Assembly (NCBI RefSeq): GCF_008386505.1
Contig: NZ_VUNZ01000003.1
Coordinates: forward strand, 62,001 to 126,000
Direction of reading: 5' to 3'
From: Chryseobacterium sediminis
Lineage (GTDB): Bacteria > Bacteroidota > Bacteroidia > Flavobacteriales > Weeksellaceae
DNA: 64,000 nucleotides
The stretch's first letter is position 1. Every line of letters begins with the position of its first letter. The position numbers and the translations under genes were made by a program. Of this stretch, positions 8,489 to 15,896 are shown piece by piece. The notes below the pieces were generated by a model. It was not told the origin of the DNA. It worked only from the letters and a program-made list of their open reading frames with translations, and searched no databases.

Positions 8489-9916
8489 ATGTATCAGAAA
8501 CTAACTCCTAAACAAAAAGCATTAACAATTAATCTAGATCCTACTATTTATGGTACTTTCGCAGAAATTGGAGCAGGGCAGGAGACTGTTCGCCACTTTT
8601 TTAGAGCAGGGGGAGCTTCCGGTACGATTGCTAAGGCAATGTCTGCTTATGACAAAGATTTTAGTGATGCCATCTACGGAAAGGAAGTAAAAAACAGGTA
8701 TGTTACCCAAAACAGGCTTCGCAAAATGCTTCGATATGAAGTAGCTTTGATTGAGGAGAGAATTTCAAGAGATAATAATCCCGACAGAAAATTCTTTTCT
8801 TATGCCAATACGGTAACAACCATCAATTTTGACAAAACTGTAAAAGGCCACGGCTGGGTAGGAATTCGTTTTCAGACTAAAGAAAATGAAGATTACAATG
8901 AAATCGTGATTCACGTAAAATTCAAAGAAAATGATGCTACCCTTCAGCAGGAAACCTTAGGGAACCTTGGAGTAAATCTTATTTTCGGGGCTTTCAATTA
9001 CTTTGACAACCCTAGAACTTTAGTAGAATCTTTATATGACGATATTGCAAAAGACAATCTGGAAATTGATATGATTGATTTCAGCGGACCTGCTTTTGCG
9101 TATGTTGACAACAGACTGATGTCACTTCAGCTGGTTAAAAACGGAATGACTGATGCGGTAATTTTCAATTCTCAGGGCAGCAATATGCTTCCGGCAGATG
9201 TATTATACAAGAAAAATATTTTCGCGGTAAGAGGAAGTTTCAGACCGGTAACGAAAGTAAACATTGATATGCTTAAAAATGGGATGGACATGTTTTTCAA
9301 AGATGCTATCTGTACCCATGAAGAAACGGAAGTCCTTATTGAAATTACTATTTCCAATCTGAGAGCAGACGGAGATATTGACGAAAGAGATTTCCTGGAC
9401 AGGGTTGATATTCTGGCTAAGTTGGGGTATACTGTTATTATTTCCAACTTCTCTGAATATTACAGACTGATAGATTATTTCGCATCTTATACAAGTGGGG
9501 ATATTGGAGTAGCAATGGGTGTAAACAACCTGTTGATGGTATTTGACGAGAAATATTATAAAAATATGTCAGGTGGAATTCTTGAAGCATTCGGGAAATT
9601 TTTCAGAAACGGGATGAGAGTATATCTGTATCCTTATAAAGATCCTGAGACTCACCAGTTACTGGATTCTTCAAACCTGAAAGTAGAAGAAAACCTGAAA
9701 GAACTATATAAATATTTCAAACACAATAATCGTATTGTAGATATTACGAATTATAATCCGGAATTTTTGGAAATTTATTCCAGAGAAATTTTGAGAAAAA
9801 TTGCATGTTGTGTGAAAGGCTGGGAAACTCAGGTTCCGGAAGGCGTAGCAGAAATGATTAAAGAGCGTGGAATGTTCGGATATAAAGAAGAACTTTCCCT
9901 AAAACAATTCTCTTAA
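8489..9916 (+). CDS. Conserved cytoplasmic protein of unknown function
   Basis: A 475-residue protein without signal peptide or membrane segment. I recognise it as widely conserved in Bacteroidetes (the opening LDPTIYGTFAEIGAGQETVRHFFRAGGASGTIAKAMSAY region is distinctive) but know no proven function. There is no beta-barrel, carboxy-terminal aromatic residue or plug domain, so a receptor annotation would not fit. It starts 55 bp from the divergent metallo-hydrolase and is followed after 13 bp by the GAF-domain gene, so those two are probably one operon. Confidence 0.85.
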   Translation: MYQKLTPKQKALTINLDPTIYGTFAEIGAGQETVRHFFRAGGASGTIAKAMSAYDKDFSDAIYGKEVKNRYVTQNRLRKMLRYEVALIEERISRDNNPDRKFFSYANTVTTINFDKTVKGHGWVGIRFQTKENEDYNEIVIHVKFKENDATLQQETLGNLGVNLIFGAFNYFDNPRTLVESLYDDIAKDNLEIDMIDFSGPAFAYVDNRLMSLQLVKNGMTDAVIFNSQGSNMLPADVLYKKNIFAVRGSFRPVTKVNIDMLKNGMDMFFKDAICTHEETEVLIEITISNLRADGDIDERDFLDRVDILAKLGYTVIISNFSEYYRLIDYFASYTSGDIGVAMGVNNLLMVFDEKYYKNMSGGILEAFGKFFRNGMRVYLYPYKDPETHQLLDSSNLKVEENLKELYKYFKHNNRIVDITNYNPEFLEIYSREILRKIACCVKGWETQVPEGVAEMIKERGMFGYKEELSLKQFS

Positions 9917-9929
9917 AAAAATATATACA

Positions 9930-10379
9930 ATGTCAGAATTAAAGAAAAGACTTTCCTCAATTCTTGAAAGTCCTAAACATAATACAGAAGAAAAGCTTGA
10001 AAAAGTTTGCCACTTGTTGGATCAAGAAATTTCTTATTTCAACTGGACAGGTTTTTATTTCAAAAACGGAGATAAGGAAGAATTGATTTTAGGCCCTTAT
10101 GTAGGAGCGCCAACAGATCATACTATTATTCCTTACGGTAAAGGGATTTGCGGACAGGTTGCCGTTTCTAACGAAACATTTGTAGTTCCTGACGTACACG
10201 AAGAAAGTAATTATTTGAGCTGCTCAATTGATACAAAAGCAGAAATTGTAGTTCCTATCTTTAAAGATGGAAAGAATATCGGACAGATTGATATAGATTC
10301 CCATACGATAGACCCTTTCACTAGTGAAGACCGCGAATTATTAGAATGGCTTTGTAACGAAGTTTCTAAGGTCTTGTAA
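9930..10379 (+). CDS. GAF-domain protein, free methionine-R-sulfoxide reductase-like
   Basis: A 149-residue single GAF domain. The segments WTGFYF, LGPYVGAPTDH, IPYGKGICGQVA, SCSIDTKAEIVVPI and IGQIDIDSHTIDPF match the fRMsr (YebR) family, which reduces free methionine-R-sulfoxide with thioredoxin. Cys74 and Cys98 have the 24-residue spacing that I recall for E. coli Cys94 and Cys118. The position ten residues before Cys74, where E. coli has a third conserved cysteine, is His64. It could therefore be a variant reductase or a GAF sensor. It probably shares an operon with the upstream gene. Confidence 0.8.
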   Translation: MSELKKRLSSILESPKHNTEEKLEKVCHLLDQEISYFNWTGFYFKNGDKEELILGPYVGAPTDHTIIPYGKGICGQVAVSNETFVVPDVHEESNYLSCSIDTKAEIVVPIFKDGKNIGQIDIDSHTIDPFTSEDRELLEWLCNEVSKVL

Positions 10380-10399
10380 TTGGAAGCTTACAATAAATA

Positions 10400-10430
10400 A
10401 AAAAATCCGGCTGAATTAGCCGGATTTTTT
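10400..10430. terminator. Bidirectional terminator after the GAF gene
   Basis: AAAAATCCGGCT and AGCCGGATTTTTT form a long perfect stem with a GAATT loop. Its right arm reaches the stop codon of the convergent cupin gene. Confidence 0.9.
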
Positions 10431-10896
10431 ATGGAGTATAAGTGGTAATAACAAACATGATTAAAGGTTCGTCTCCCGTATTTTCGATAGAATGATACCC
10501 TATGGAACTGATCGCTGTAATATCTCCTTTCTGAAGAATTTTTTTTCGTGTGGGTCCTTCAATTCCGGTTCTTTCACGATATTCTCCGGTTCCATGCACG
10601 ACCACGTAAAGTTCCTGTTCATTTCTTTGATTGTGCGTATGAAACCCAGATTCATCACCCTTATTCAATAAAACCATATAGGCGGCCAGACGATTATTGG
10701 CTAATTCTTTCGGATCAAACATCTGCAGCATATATACAGTTCCTTTTCCACCATACATATTTTCGCGTTTATCTATCCGCGTAATGGTTCGTTCTTCTTT
10801 TTCAAAGGCCATTACATAAAGATTGATGTATTTTGAAACTTCCTCAATAACGTGACAGAATTCTACTCCTTCGGATAATATAACTGTATCAGACAT
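10429..10896 (-). CDS. Cupin-domain protein
   Basis: A 155-residue cytosolic protein with one cupin barrel. Motif 1 is GFHTHNQRNEQELYVVVHGTGEY with the metal ligands His, His, Glu; motif 2 is GDITAISSIGYHSIENTGDEPL with the last His. No fused domain. Cupins of this size act as small-molecule isomerases, dioxygenases or sensors; nothing here decides which. The stop codon lies inside the arm of the shared terminator, and the BtuF-like gene lies 45 bp upstream on the same strand. Confidence 0.85.
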   Translation of the reverse strand: MSDTVILSEGVEFCHVIEEVSKYINLYVMAFEKEERTITRIDKRENMYGGKGTVYMLQMFDPKELANNRLAAYMVLLNKGDESGFHTHNQRNEQELYVVVHGTGEYRERTGIEGPTRKKILQKGDITAISSIGYHSIENTGDEPLIMFVITTYTP

Positions 10897-10940
10897 ACAA
10901 GTTTAAGGTTTAATGTTTAGAGTTTAAAGTTGTTAAAAAA

Positions 10941-11681
10941 TCAGCTTTGCTGCATTAGATGAATTTCAGCCAGCAGTTCTTTAAAATAATTCTCACATTT
11001 TGCAATATGAGTTCCATACCAGGAAAATGCTTCACCATCCACAATCATAATCTTTTTATCAGGATAGAAAGCCTGCAGTTCCTCAATATGTTTTTCTTTA
11101 AAAGGAAACGGTTCAGAGGACAGCATGATCACTTCAGCATCCGCAAGATCTTCAGTAGTAATCTGAGGATAACGGGTTTTATCTTTGAAAATATTCTCAA
11201 ATCCAATTTCTGATAAAATCCTATGGATAAACGTATCTGAACCAATGGTCATATAAGGATTCTTCCAGATAAGATAAGCTGCTTTCACAGGAGTTTCAAG
11301 CTTTGCCTGATTCAGGATTTCATATATTTTAAGATTGAAAAGCTGCGCTCTTTCTTCCTTTCCCAAAAGTTTTCCGAGATTTTTAAGCAGATAATAATTA
11401 TCTTCAATCGTTTCAACATTAGTAACGGTTACTTTAAAATCACTCATTAAAGCTTCTACCTGGTCTTTTACATTCTCTTCCTTATTGGCAAGAATAAGAT
11501 CCGGTTGTAATGCTTTTATTTTCTCAATATTGATATTCTTAGTCCCACCAATTACAGAAACATTTTTTATTTTATCCTGAGGATGAATGCAGAATTTTGT
11601 TCTCCCGATAACTTCATTTTCAGTAAGTCCAAGGTCAAATAAAGCCTCGGTAATAGAGGGTACAAGCGAAACGATTTTCAT
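10941..11681 (-). CDS. BtuF/TroA-like helical-backbone substrate-binding protein
   Basis: A 246-residue protein of the class III periplasmic-binding fold that binds cobalamin, haem or metal chelates. MKIVSLVPSITEALFDLGL at the start and DLILANKEEN, TIEDNYYLLKNLGKLLG and the YMTIGSDTFIHRILSEIGFENIF core match cobalamin-binding BtuF-like proteins. There is no signal peptide or lipobox, so it looks cytosolic, and no permease or ATPase gene is adjacent. A role in cobinamide or corrinoid handling would fit the cobT-cobS-cobC genes 23 kb away, but that link is inference. Confidence 0.82.
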   Translation of the reverse strand: MKIVSLVPSITEALFDLGLTENEVIGRTKFCIHPQDKIKNVSVIGGTKNINIEKIKALQPDLILANKEENVKDQVEALMSDFKVTVTNVETIEDNYYLLKNLGKLLGKEERAQLFNLKIYEILNQAKLETPVKAAYLIWKNPYMTIGSDTFIHRILSEIGFENIFKDKTRYPQITTEDLADAEVIMLSSEPFPFKEKHIEELQAFYPDKKIMIVDGEAFSWYGTHIAKCENYFKELLAEIHLMQQS

Positions 11682-11707
11682 ATTGGCATGTTAGATGATG
11701 CCTAAAA

Positions 11708-13030
11708 TTACAAAAGTTTTCCGGTTAAGAAAGCTCCGGCAACGCTAAAATAAATAATAAGTCCTGTAACATCTACCAATGTTGCTACAAACGGAGCAGA
11801 AGAAGTGGCAGGGTCAAGATTTAATTTCTTTAAGACAAATGGGATCATAGAACCTGATAGTGTTCCCCATAACACAATGGCAATCAGGGAAACAGAAACG
11901 CTTAATCCAACGTAAACCCAATACTGGCCATAATCAAAAAGGCCAATCTGCTGCCAAAGCATGATTCTTATAAATCCAATAACTCCCAAAATTGCCCCAA
12001 GACATAATCCGGAGATAATCTCTTTTTTCATCACATACCACCAGTCTTTCAGACTGATCTCCTGAAGCGCCATTGCACGGATAATCAACGTTGCAGCCTG
12101 TGATCCGGAATTTCCTCCACTGGAGATAATCAACGGAACAAAGAGTGCCAGCACAACAGCTTTCTCAATTTCTTTATCAAAATATCCCATTGCTGAAGCA
12201 GTCAACATTTCCGAAACGAATAAAATGATCAGCCAGGTTGCTCTTTTTTTGATCATTTCAGTCCACGAGGTTTGGATGTATGGAAGATCCAATGCTTCCA
12301 ATCCCCCAAATTTCTGAATATCTTCCGTATTCTGTTGCTCAATCTGATCCAGAATGTCGTCAATTGTTACAATTCCTACCAGAACACCGGCTTCCGTAAT
12401 AATGGGAAGAGCGCCACGGTCGTACTTTTCAAAATAAGTTACCGCATCCTCTTTGGAAGTAGTGGTGGTAATCGCTACAAAATGATTGTCTGTGATATCA
12501 GAAACCAGTGTATCTTCCTCTTCCAACAGTAAAGTTCCGATAGCAAGGTCATCAATCAGGCGGTTTCTTTCATCTACCACATACAGGTAGTTCATGGTTT
12601 CCACTCTTTTACCTACCTTTTTGATCTGCTGAAGACATCGCTTTACTGTCCATTCTTTACGGATCTGAATATAATAAGGAGTCATCAGACGGGCAATAGA
12701 GTCTGAATTGTACCCAAGAAGCTTCAATGCAATCCTTCTTTCCTGAGGGTTAAGATGATTGATAGAATATTTGATAAGCTCATCCGGGAAATCCTCGAAA
12801 AGAGCAGTCCTGTCATCCGGAGTCATAGCATTCAGAATTTCAGAAACCTCGTCGCTTCCAATACTTCTGATAGTATCTTCCTGGAAATCAGGATCAAGAT
12901 GTGAAAAAACTTCTGCTTTGTATTCTTTCGGAACCTTCAGGAACGCGAGCAGCCTCTCATCAGCAGGAAGTTCGCTGAGAGTTTCGGCAATATCGGCAGG
13001 GTTGAAGATAAGTTCGTCTCTAGAATTCAA
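11708..13030 (-). CDS. mgtE: MgtE family magnesium transporter
   Basis: Mg2+ channel/transporter. The order is: N-terminal superhelical domain ([25 protein letters not shown]...), a pair of CBS domains (around [26 protein letters not shown] and [17 protein letters not shown]), a connecting helix, then five membrane helices with [18 protein letters not shown], the pore signature. The longest frame begins with an ATG at 13084, but the first 18 residues are unlike the family; the TTG at 13030 (followed by [17 protein letters not shown]) is a likelier start. Length is then 440, normal for MgtE. Regulation is probably through Mg2+ binding to the cytosolic domains. Confidence 0.93.
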   Translation of the reverse strand: MNSRDELIFNPADIAETLSELPADERLLAFLKVPKEYKAEVFSHLDPDFQEDTIRSIGSDEVSEILNAMTPDDRTALFEDFPDELIKYSINHLNPQERRIALKLLGYNSDSIARLMTPYYIQIRKEWTVKRCLQQIKKVGKRVETMNYLYVVDERNRLIDDLAIGTLLLEEEDTLVSDITDNHFVAITTTTSKEDAVTYFEKYDRGALPIITEAGVLVGIVTIDDILDQIEQQNTEDIQKFGGLEALDLPYIQTSWTEMIKKRATWLIILFVSEMLTASAMGYFDKEIEKAVVLALFVPLIISSGGNSGSQAATLIIRAMALQEISLKDWWYVMKKEIISGLCLGAILGVIGFIRIMLWQQIGLFDYGQYWVYVGLSVSVSLIAIVLWGTLSGSMIPFVLKKLNLDPATSSAPFVATLVDVTGLIIYFSVAGAFLTGKLL

Positions 13031-13136
13031 AACGTGAAATTTTTTGGATATGCAAAAATAATTCAAATTTTTAAGACTGAGCAATAAAGTGGGAAAATTA
13101 AGGATTAATTAAAGTTTATTCCTTCAGTATAAGGAC

Positions 13137-13163
13137 AAAAAAACACCCGCCAAGACGGATGTT
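13137..13163 (-). terminator. Terminator of peptide unit B-A
   Basis: On the minus strand AACATCCG and CGGGTGTT pair (one G-T) and a run of seven T follows. It closes the two-gene unit at 13194-13525. Confidence 0.75.
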
Positions 13164-13193
13164 CAAAAATTAAATTTTAAATTCCAATATTCT

Positions 13194-13355
13194 TTAAATT
13201 GGTTCACATTCTGAGGTAGGGATGTATGTACAAACAGCATTTGTACAGCATTGGTATGGTCCGCAATCTGAATTGTCACCACACTTTTTTATTCCGCTTC
13301 CTTTAATATTTTTTTGCTCCAGCCTGTTCAGCTTCTTAAGATTTGAATTTTTCAT
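13194..13355 (-). CDS. Small six-cysteine peptide A (GS-type leader)
   Basis: A 53-residue ORF starting MKNSNLKKLNRLEQKNIKGS. The first 20 residues are a basic, hydrophilic leader ending Gly-Ser, where its paralogues have Gly-Gly or Gly-Ser; the rest is a cysteine-rich core with Cys25, 31, 36, 37, 42 and 50, pattern C-x5-C-x4-CC-x4-C-x7-C. It follows peptide B by 20 bp and shares its terminator. The family resembles the bacteriocin-like peptides recurrent in Chryseobacterium; antimicrobial, signalling or metal-binding roles are all possible. Confidence 0.75.
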   Translation of the reverse strand: MKNSNLKKLNRLEQKNIKGSGIKKCGDNSDCGPYQCCTNAVCTYIPTSECEPI

Positions 13356-13375
13356 GGTAATCAAATATAATAAGA

Positions 13376-13525
13376 TTAAGGCTCTATCGGACAGTCATGA
13401 TCCCAACATTCTCCGTTGCAGCAATATCCTACTGAACAAGGTCTTGTTTCACTGCATCTGAAAGGGCCGATGCCACCGTTGATCTCTTTAGCAGCTTGTC
13501 TGCTGAGTTTCTTTAAGTTTTTCAT
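13376..13525 (-). CDS. Small six-cysteine peptide B (GG leader)
   Basis: A 49-residue ORF. The leader MKNLKKLSRQAAKEINGG ends with a double glycine like leaders cut by C39 peptidase exporters; the core has Cys24, 30, 35, 36, 40 and 45, pattern C-x5-C-x4-CC-x3-C-x4-C, with the VGYCC segment shared with peptide D. It is the first gene of a two-gene unit with peptide A, 20 bp downstream. The start ATG lies 23 nt after a conserved TATTTTAG box. Function unknown. Confidence 0.8.
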   Translation of the reverse strand: MKNLKKLSRQAAKEINGGIGPFRCSETRPCSVGYCCNGECWDHDCPIEP

Positions 13526-13548
13526 ATAGTTTTAGATTTAATGTTAAA

Positions 13549-13556
13549 CTAAAATA
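13549..13556 (-). promoter_or_regulatory. Probable -7 promoter box of peptide unit B-A
   Basis: Minus-strand TATTTTAG, close to TAnnTTTG, sits exactly 23 nt before the ATG; the same box and spacing precede peptides D and E. The next 60 bp are also alike between B and D. Confidence 0.55.
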
Positions 13557-13631
13557 ATAAATATTTTCATATTATTCATTTGGTGGTGAAAATATTTTGC
13601 TATAAATCAATATTTTATTTAATTTTTAAAT

Positions 13632-13657
13632 AAAAAAACACCTACAATTGCAGGTGC
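13632..13657 (-). terminator. Terminator of peptide unit D-C
   Basis: Minus-strand CACCTGC and GTAGGTG pair (one G-T) around AATT, followed by seven T. Confidence 0.75.
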
Positions 13658-13673
13658 CTGTAATGATCATATA

Positions 13674-13820
13674 TTATTCCAGAGGACATGGATCCACAAC
13701 GCAGATGTTATGGCAACATGATCCGCCCGGACATTCGTAATGTTCTGTACATCTTTTGAAAGGCCCGCTTCCTTTGATTTCCTTTTGTACTTGTCTGCTG
13801 AGTTTTTTTAGATTTTTCAT
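13674..13820 (-). CDS. Small six-cysteine peptide C (GS-type leader)
   Basis: A 48-residue ORF. Leader MKNLKKLSRQVQKEIKGS differs from that of peptide B at few positions but ends Gly-Ser. The core has Cys24, 30, 35, 36, 40 and 45, again C-x5-C-x4-CC-x3-C-x4-C, with ECPGGSCCHNICVV closely matching peptide E. It lies 42 bp after peptide D and ends before a terminator, so D and C form one transcript. Confidence 0.8.
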   Translation of the reverse strand: MKNLKKLSRQVQKEIKGSGPFKRCTEHYECPGGSCCHNICVVDPCPLE

Positions 13821-13862
13821 GAGATTTAATTTTAATGTGAGTTAGTTATAAGTCTTTGTACT

Positions 13863-14003
13863 TTATTCAAGACAGATAAACGGTGAACAAATGCCATAGC
13901 AGCAATATCCTACAGCACATGGATTACTGTCACTGCATCTTTCAGTGGAACCTCCATTGATTTGCTTTGCTTTTTCTCGACTGAGTTTCTTTAGATTTTT
14001 CAT
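13863..14003 (-). CDS. Small six-cysteine peptide D (GG leader)
   Basis: A 46-residue ORF with leader MKNLKKLSREKAKQINGG and core cysteines 23, 29, 34, 35, 39 and 44 (C-x5-C-x4-CC-x3-C-x4-C). RCSDSNPCAVGYCC mirrors RCSETRPCSVGYCC of peptide B, so B and D are recent duplicates, including their promoter region. It heads the D-C unit. Confidence 0.8.
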   Translation of the reverse strand: MKNLKKLSREKAKQINGGSTERCSDSNPCAVGYCCYGICSPFICLE

Positions 14004-14026
14004 GTGGTTTAGATTTTAAGATTGAA

Positions 14027-14034
14027 CTAAAATA
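14027..14034 (-). promoter_or_regulatory. Probable -7 promoter box of peptide unit D-C
   Basis: Minus-strand TATTTTAG, 23 nt before the ATG of peptide D; identical box and distance to that of peptide B. Confidence 0.55.
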
Positions 14035-14111
14035 GTAAAAAATATTTAATAATTCATTGTTTGGTGAAAATATTTAATTGTTAATCAGTTATTTATAGTG
14101 TTTTTTAAACG

Positions 14112-14143
14112 AAAAACACCTGTTTCATAAGTGTGAACAAGTG
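14112..14143 (-). terminator. Terminator of peptide E
   Basis: Minus-strand CACTTGTT pairs with AACAGGTG (one G-T) around a loop of about 10 nt and runs into TTTTT. Confidence 0.65.
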
Positions 14144-14164
14144 CTTTATTTAACATGAAAATAT

Positions 14165-14320
14165 TTATAATTCAGGGCATGCATACACTACACATACTCT
14201 ATGGCAGCATGACCCGCCCGGACATTCAAAATGATATTGGCATTTCTGAAGACGTACAATACTTCCTGAGATTTCTTTCTGACTGTTTCTGCTCAGTCTT
14301 TTTAAATTTGAATTTTTCAT
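14165..14320 (-). CDS. Small six-cysteine peptide E (GS-type leader)
   Basis: A 51-residue ORF with leader MKNSNLKRLSRNSQKEISGS and cysteines 27, 33, 38, 39, 43 and 48 (C-x5-C-x4-CC-x3-C-x4-C). ECPGGSCCH and CVV link it to peptide C. Monocistronic, with its own promoter box 23 nt upstream and its own hairpin terminator. Function unknown. Confidence 0.8.
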   Translation of the reverse strand: MKNSNLKRLSRNSQKEISGSIVRLQKCQYHFECPGGSCCHRVCVVYACPEL

Positions 14321-14343
14321 GATCATTTAGATTTAATATAAAG

Positions 14344-14351
14344 CTAAACTA
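14344..14351 (-). promoter_or_regulatory. Probable -7 promoter box of peptide E
   Basis: Minus-strand TAGTTTAG, again 23 nt before the ATG; the 5' leader also shares TTAAATCTAAA with peptide B and a near match with D. Confidence 0.5.
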
Positions 14352-14411
14352 ATCAAAGCATTCAAAGTGTTGACCTACATGTAGATATTCTGCAGGATAG
14401 AGGCTATGAAA

Positions 14412-14445
14412 GAATTATGAATTATGAATTATGAATTATGAATTT
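14412..14445. repeat. Heptanucleotide tandem repeat (GAATTAT)
   Basis: Four full copies of GAATTAT plus a partial fifth, in the gap between the peptide cluster and the next gene. No coding sense is apparent. Confidence 0.85.
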
Positions 14446-14553
14446 TTCTGATACGGCTAATTGATCTGAACAGTAAAGATTCACGATTGACTTACGAAGC
14501 AAAATTGACCATTGATTATCAAAGGTCTTATATTCCAACTTTAAACCTTGAAC

Positions 14554-15102
14554 TCAAAGCTCAGCTTCCGTTGGCTTTAGCTTTCTCAGTTTTTTAATGA
14601 TTCCTTTTATAGCTCCTTCGGTTCCTATTTTAACAGAATTCACTGTTGAACCCAGCAGGCGCATATTCTTTCGGTAAGTATCATGATCTGTTTCCGTGAC
14701 AAGATTGCCGTCAGAACCAAAAAGCTTCATGCTGACAACTACCTGATTAGAGAAAACATATTTTCCCAGACCTACTTTGAAGTACCGTACTTTGGAAACA
14801 ATTGCAAAATCAGCATCGTTATTGAGACAGTAATCCACGATAGTCTGTTTATCTATACTGTCAAAGGGAACCTGAACTTCTGCCCGGAGCATTTTATTTC
14901 TTTTGCTGCTGAAATTATCGGAAACAGCGTCAAAGAATGCATTGTTGGTAGGATCTTTTATCTCATCAACATCAGGCTCTACTTCAGGATTGAAGTAGAG
15001 AACTTTTTTTATTTTGTCATCAGCAGCTTTCTGAGCTTTTACCGAAGTAATGCCGATGAATAAAAAAGTAGTAACCGCTGTAAAGAATATAATTTTTTTC
15101 AT
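14554..15102 (-). CDS. Exported protein of unknown function
   Basis: I start at the ATG at 15102 because MKKIIFFTAVTTFLFIGITS followed by VKAQ is a clean Sec signal peptide; the longer frame to 15150 adds 16 hydrophilic residues in front. The mature part (about 160 residues) has a regular alternation of charged and hydrophobic residues and no cysteine pair or known catalytic motif. Not recognised as a named family. It ends in LRKLKPTEAEL without a terminator hairpin that I can see, and is divergent from rpsO. Confidence 0.75.
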   Translation of the reverse strand: MKKIIFFTAVTTFLFIGITSVKAQKAADDKIKKVLYFNPEVEPDVDEIKDPTNNAFFDAVSDNFSSKRNKMLRAEVQVPFDSIDKQTIVDYCLNNDADFAIVSKVRYFKVGLGKYVFSNQVVVSMKLFGSDGNLVTETDHDTYRKNMRLLGSTVNSVKIGTEGAIKGIIKKLRKLKPTEAEL

Positions 15103-15209
15103 TTGTAATTCGTATGCAAAATTACTGCCTTTTCGTTGGATTGCATACAATTTATTAAGAAATTTTTAACATTTTTTTCTATCAAATTTGATTTATGAAA
15201 TCAATAATG

Positions 15210-15240
15210 TTTGCAGAATCAAAAAATAGTCGTAATTTTG
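15210..15240 (+). promoter_or_regulatory. Bacteroidetes-type promoter of rpsO
   Basis: TTTG (15210-15213), 19 nt, TAATTTTG (15233-15240): an exact match to TTTG-N19-TAnnTTTG, 35 nt before the rpsO start. Confidence 0.85.
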
Positions 15241-15275
15241 CACCCGTTACATAATAATCATTAAACAATATTGGA

Positions 15276-15545
15276 ATGTACTTAACAACAGACAAAAAGC
15301 AGGAAATTTTCGCACAACATGGAAAATCTGCACAAGACACAGGAAGCGCAGAAGGACAAATTGCTCTTTTCACTTTCAGAATCAACCACTTATCTCAGCA
15401 CTTAAAGGCTAACCGTCATGATTTCAACACAGAGAGATCTCTAGTGAAATTGGTAGGTAAGAGAAAAAGTTTACTAGATTACCTTAAAAAGAAAGATATC
15501 GCAAGATATAGAGCTATTATTGCTGCATTAGGTTTAAGAAAATAA
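15276..15545 (+). CDS. rpsO: 30S ribosomal protein S15
   Basis: Small-subunit protein that binds 16S rRNA early in assembly of the platform. The 89-residue length and the segments GSAEGQIALFTFRINHLSQHLK, HDFNTERSLVKLVGKRKSLLDYLKK and RYRAIIAALGLRK are diagnostic. Monocistronic, with a perfect promoter and a terminator at 15567. In many bacteria rpsO sits beside pnp; here pnp lies 4 kb further on the same strand. Confidence 0.98.
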   Translation: MYLTTDKKQEIFAQHGKSAQDTGSAEGQIALFTFRINHLSQHLKANRHDFNTERSLVKLVGKRKSLLDYLKKKDIARYRAIIAALGLRK

Positions 15546-15566
15546 TCTATAAAGATTTTCAAAATA

Positions 15567-15598
15567 AAAAGCAACTTCGTAAGAGGTTGCTTTTTTTT
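15567..15598 (+). terminator. Rho-independent terminator of rpsO
   Basis: AAAAGCAACT pairs with GGTTGCTTTT, followed by a tract of eight T, 21 bp after the stop. Confidence 0.88.
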
Positions 15599-15840
15599 GT
15601 GGGGGTTGTATAAGGCCGGATATCGCCAAACTCTCTTCTTGTAAAAGTGGAAAATCATGAAAGCCAGTTTAATGAGTGTATACTTACAGGAATACATACA
15701 TTGATGTTTTTGTATTGATGGAAGCCGTTTATTATAGTAGTTGTTTTTTAATTATTTTTTAAAAAAATAAAGATTATTTTGAATTTATACATAATAATGC
15801 TGTTTTAAAACAAGTATAATCGTTGTTTTTGTGGTATTTC
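15599..15840. other. Gap between rpsO terminator and the PagL-like gene promoter
   Basis: About 240 bp, AT-rich toward the right. No ORF, hairpin or repeat worth naming was seen. Confidence 0.4.
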
Positions 15841-15872
15841 TTTGATTATTATTTGATGGATTTCTATATTTG
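15841..15872 (+). promoter_or_regulatory. Bacteroidetes-type promoter of the PagL-like gene
   Basis: TTTG (15841-15844), 20 nt, TATATTTG (15865-15872), 24 nt before the TTG start of the gene. Confidence 0.8.
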
Positions 15873-15896
15873 CAGCTTTTTAATTAATGTACTGTT

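Noticed and set aside
11683..11705. TTGGCATG...ATGCC as a sigma-54 promoter
   Set aside because: GG and GC are 13 nt apart, not 10; the sequence is just a short inverted repeat between two genes.
13222..13461. 79-codon plus-strand open frame over the peptide cluster
   Set aside because: It runs antisense through peptides A and B; the minus-strand ORFs have shared leaders, cysteine spacing, promoters and terminators.
14683..15063. 126-codon plus-strand open frame
   Set aside because: Antisense to the exported-protein gene at 14554-15102, which has a clean signal peptide; no independent start signal.
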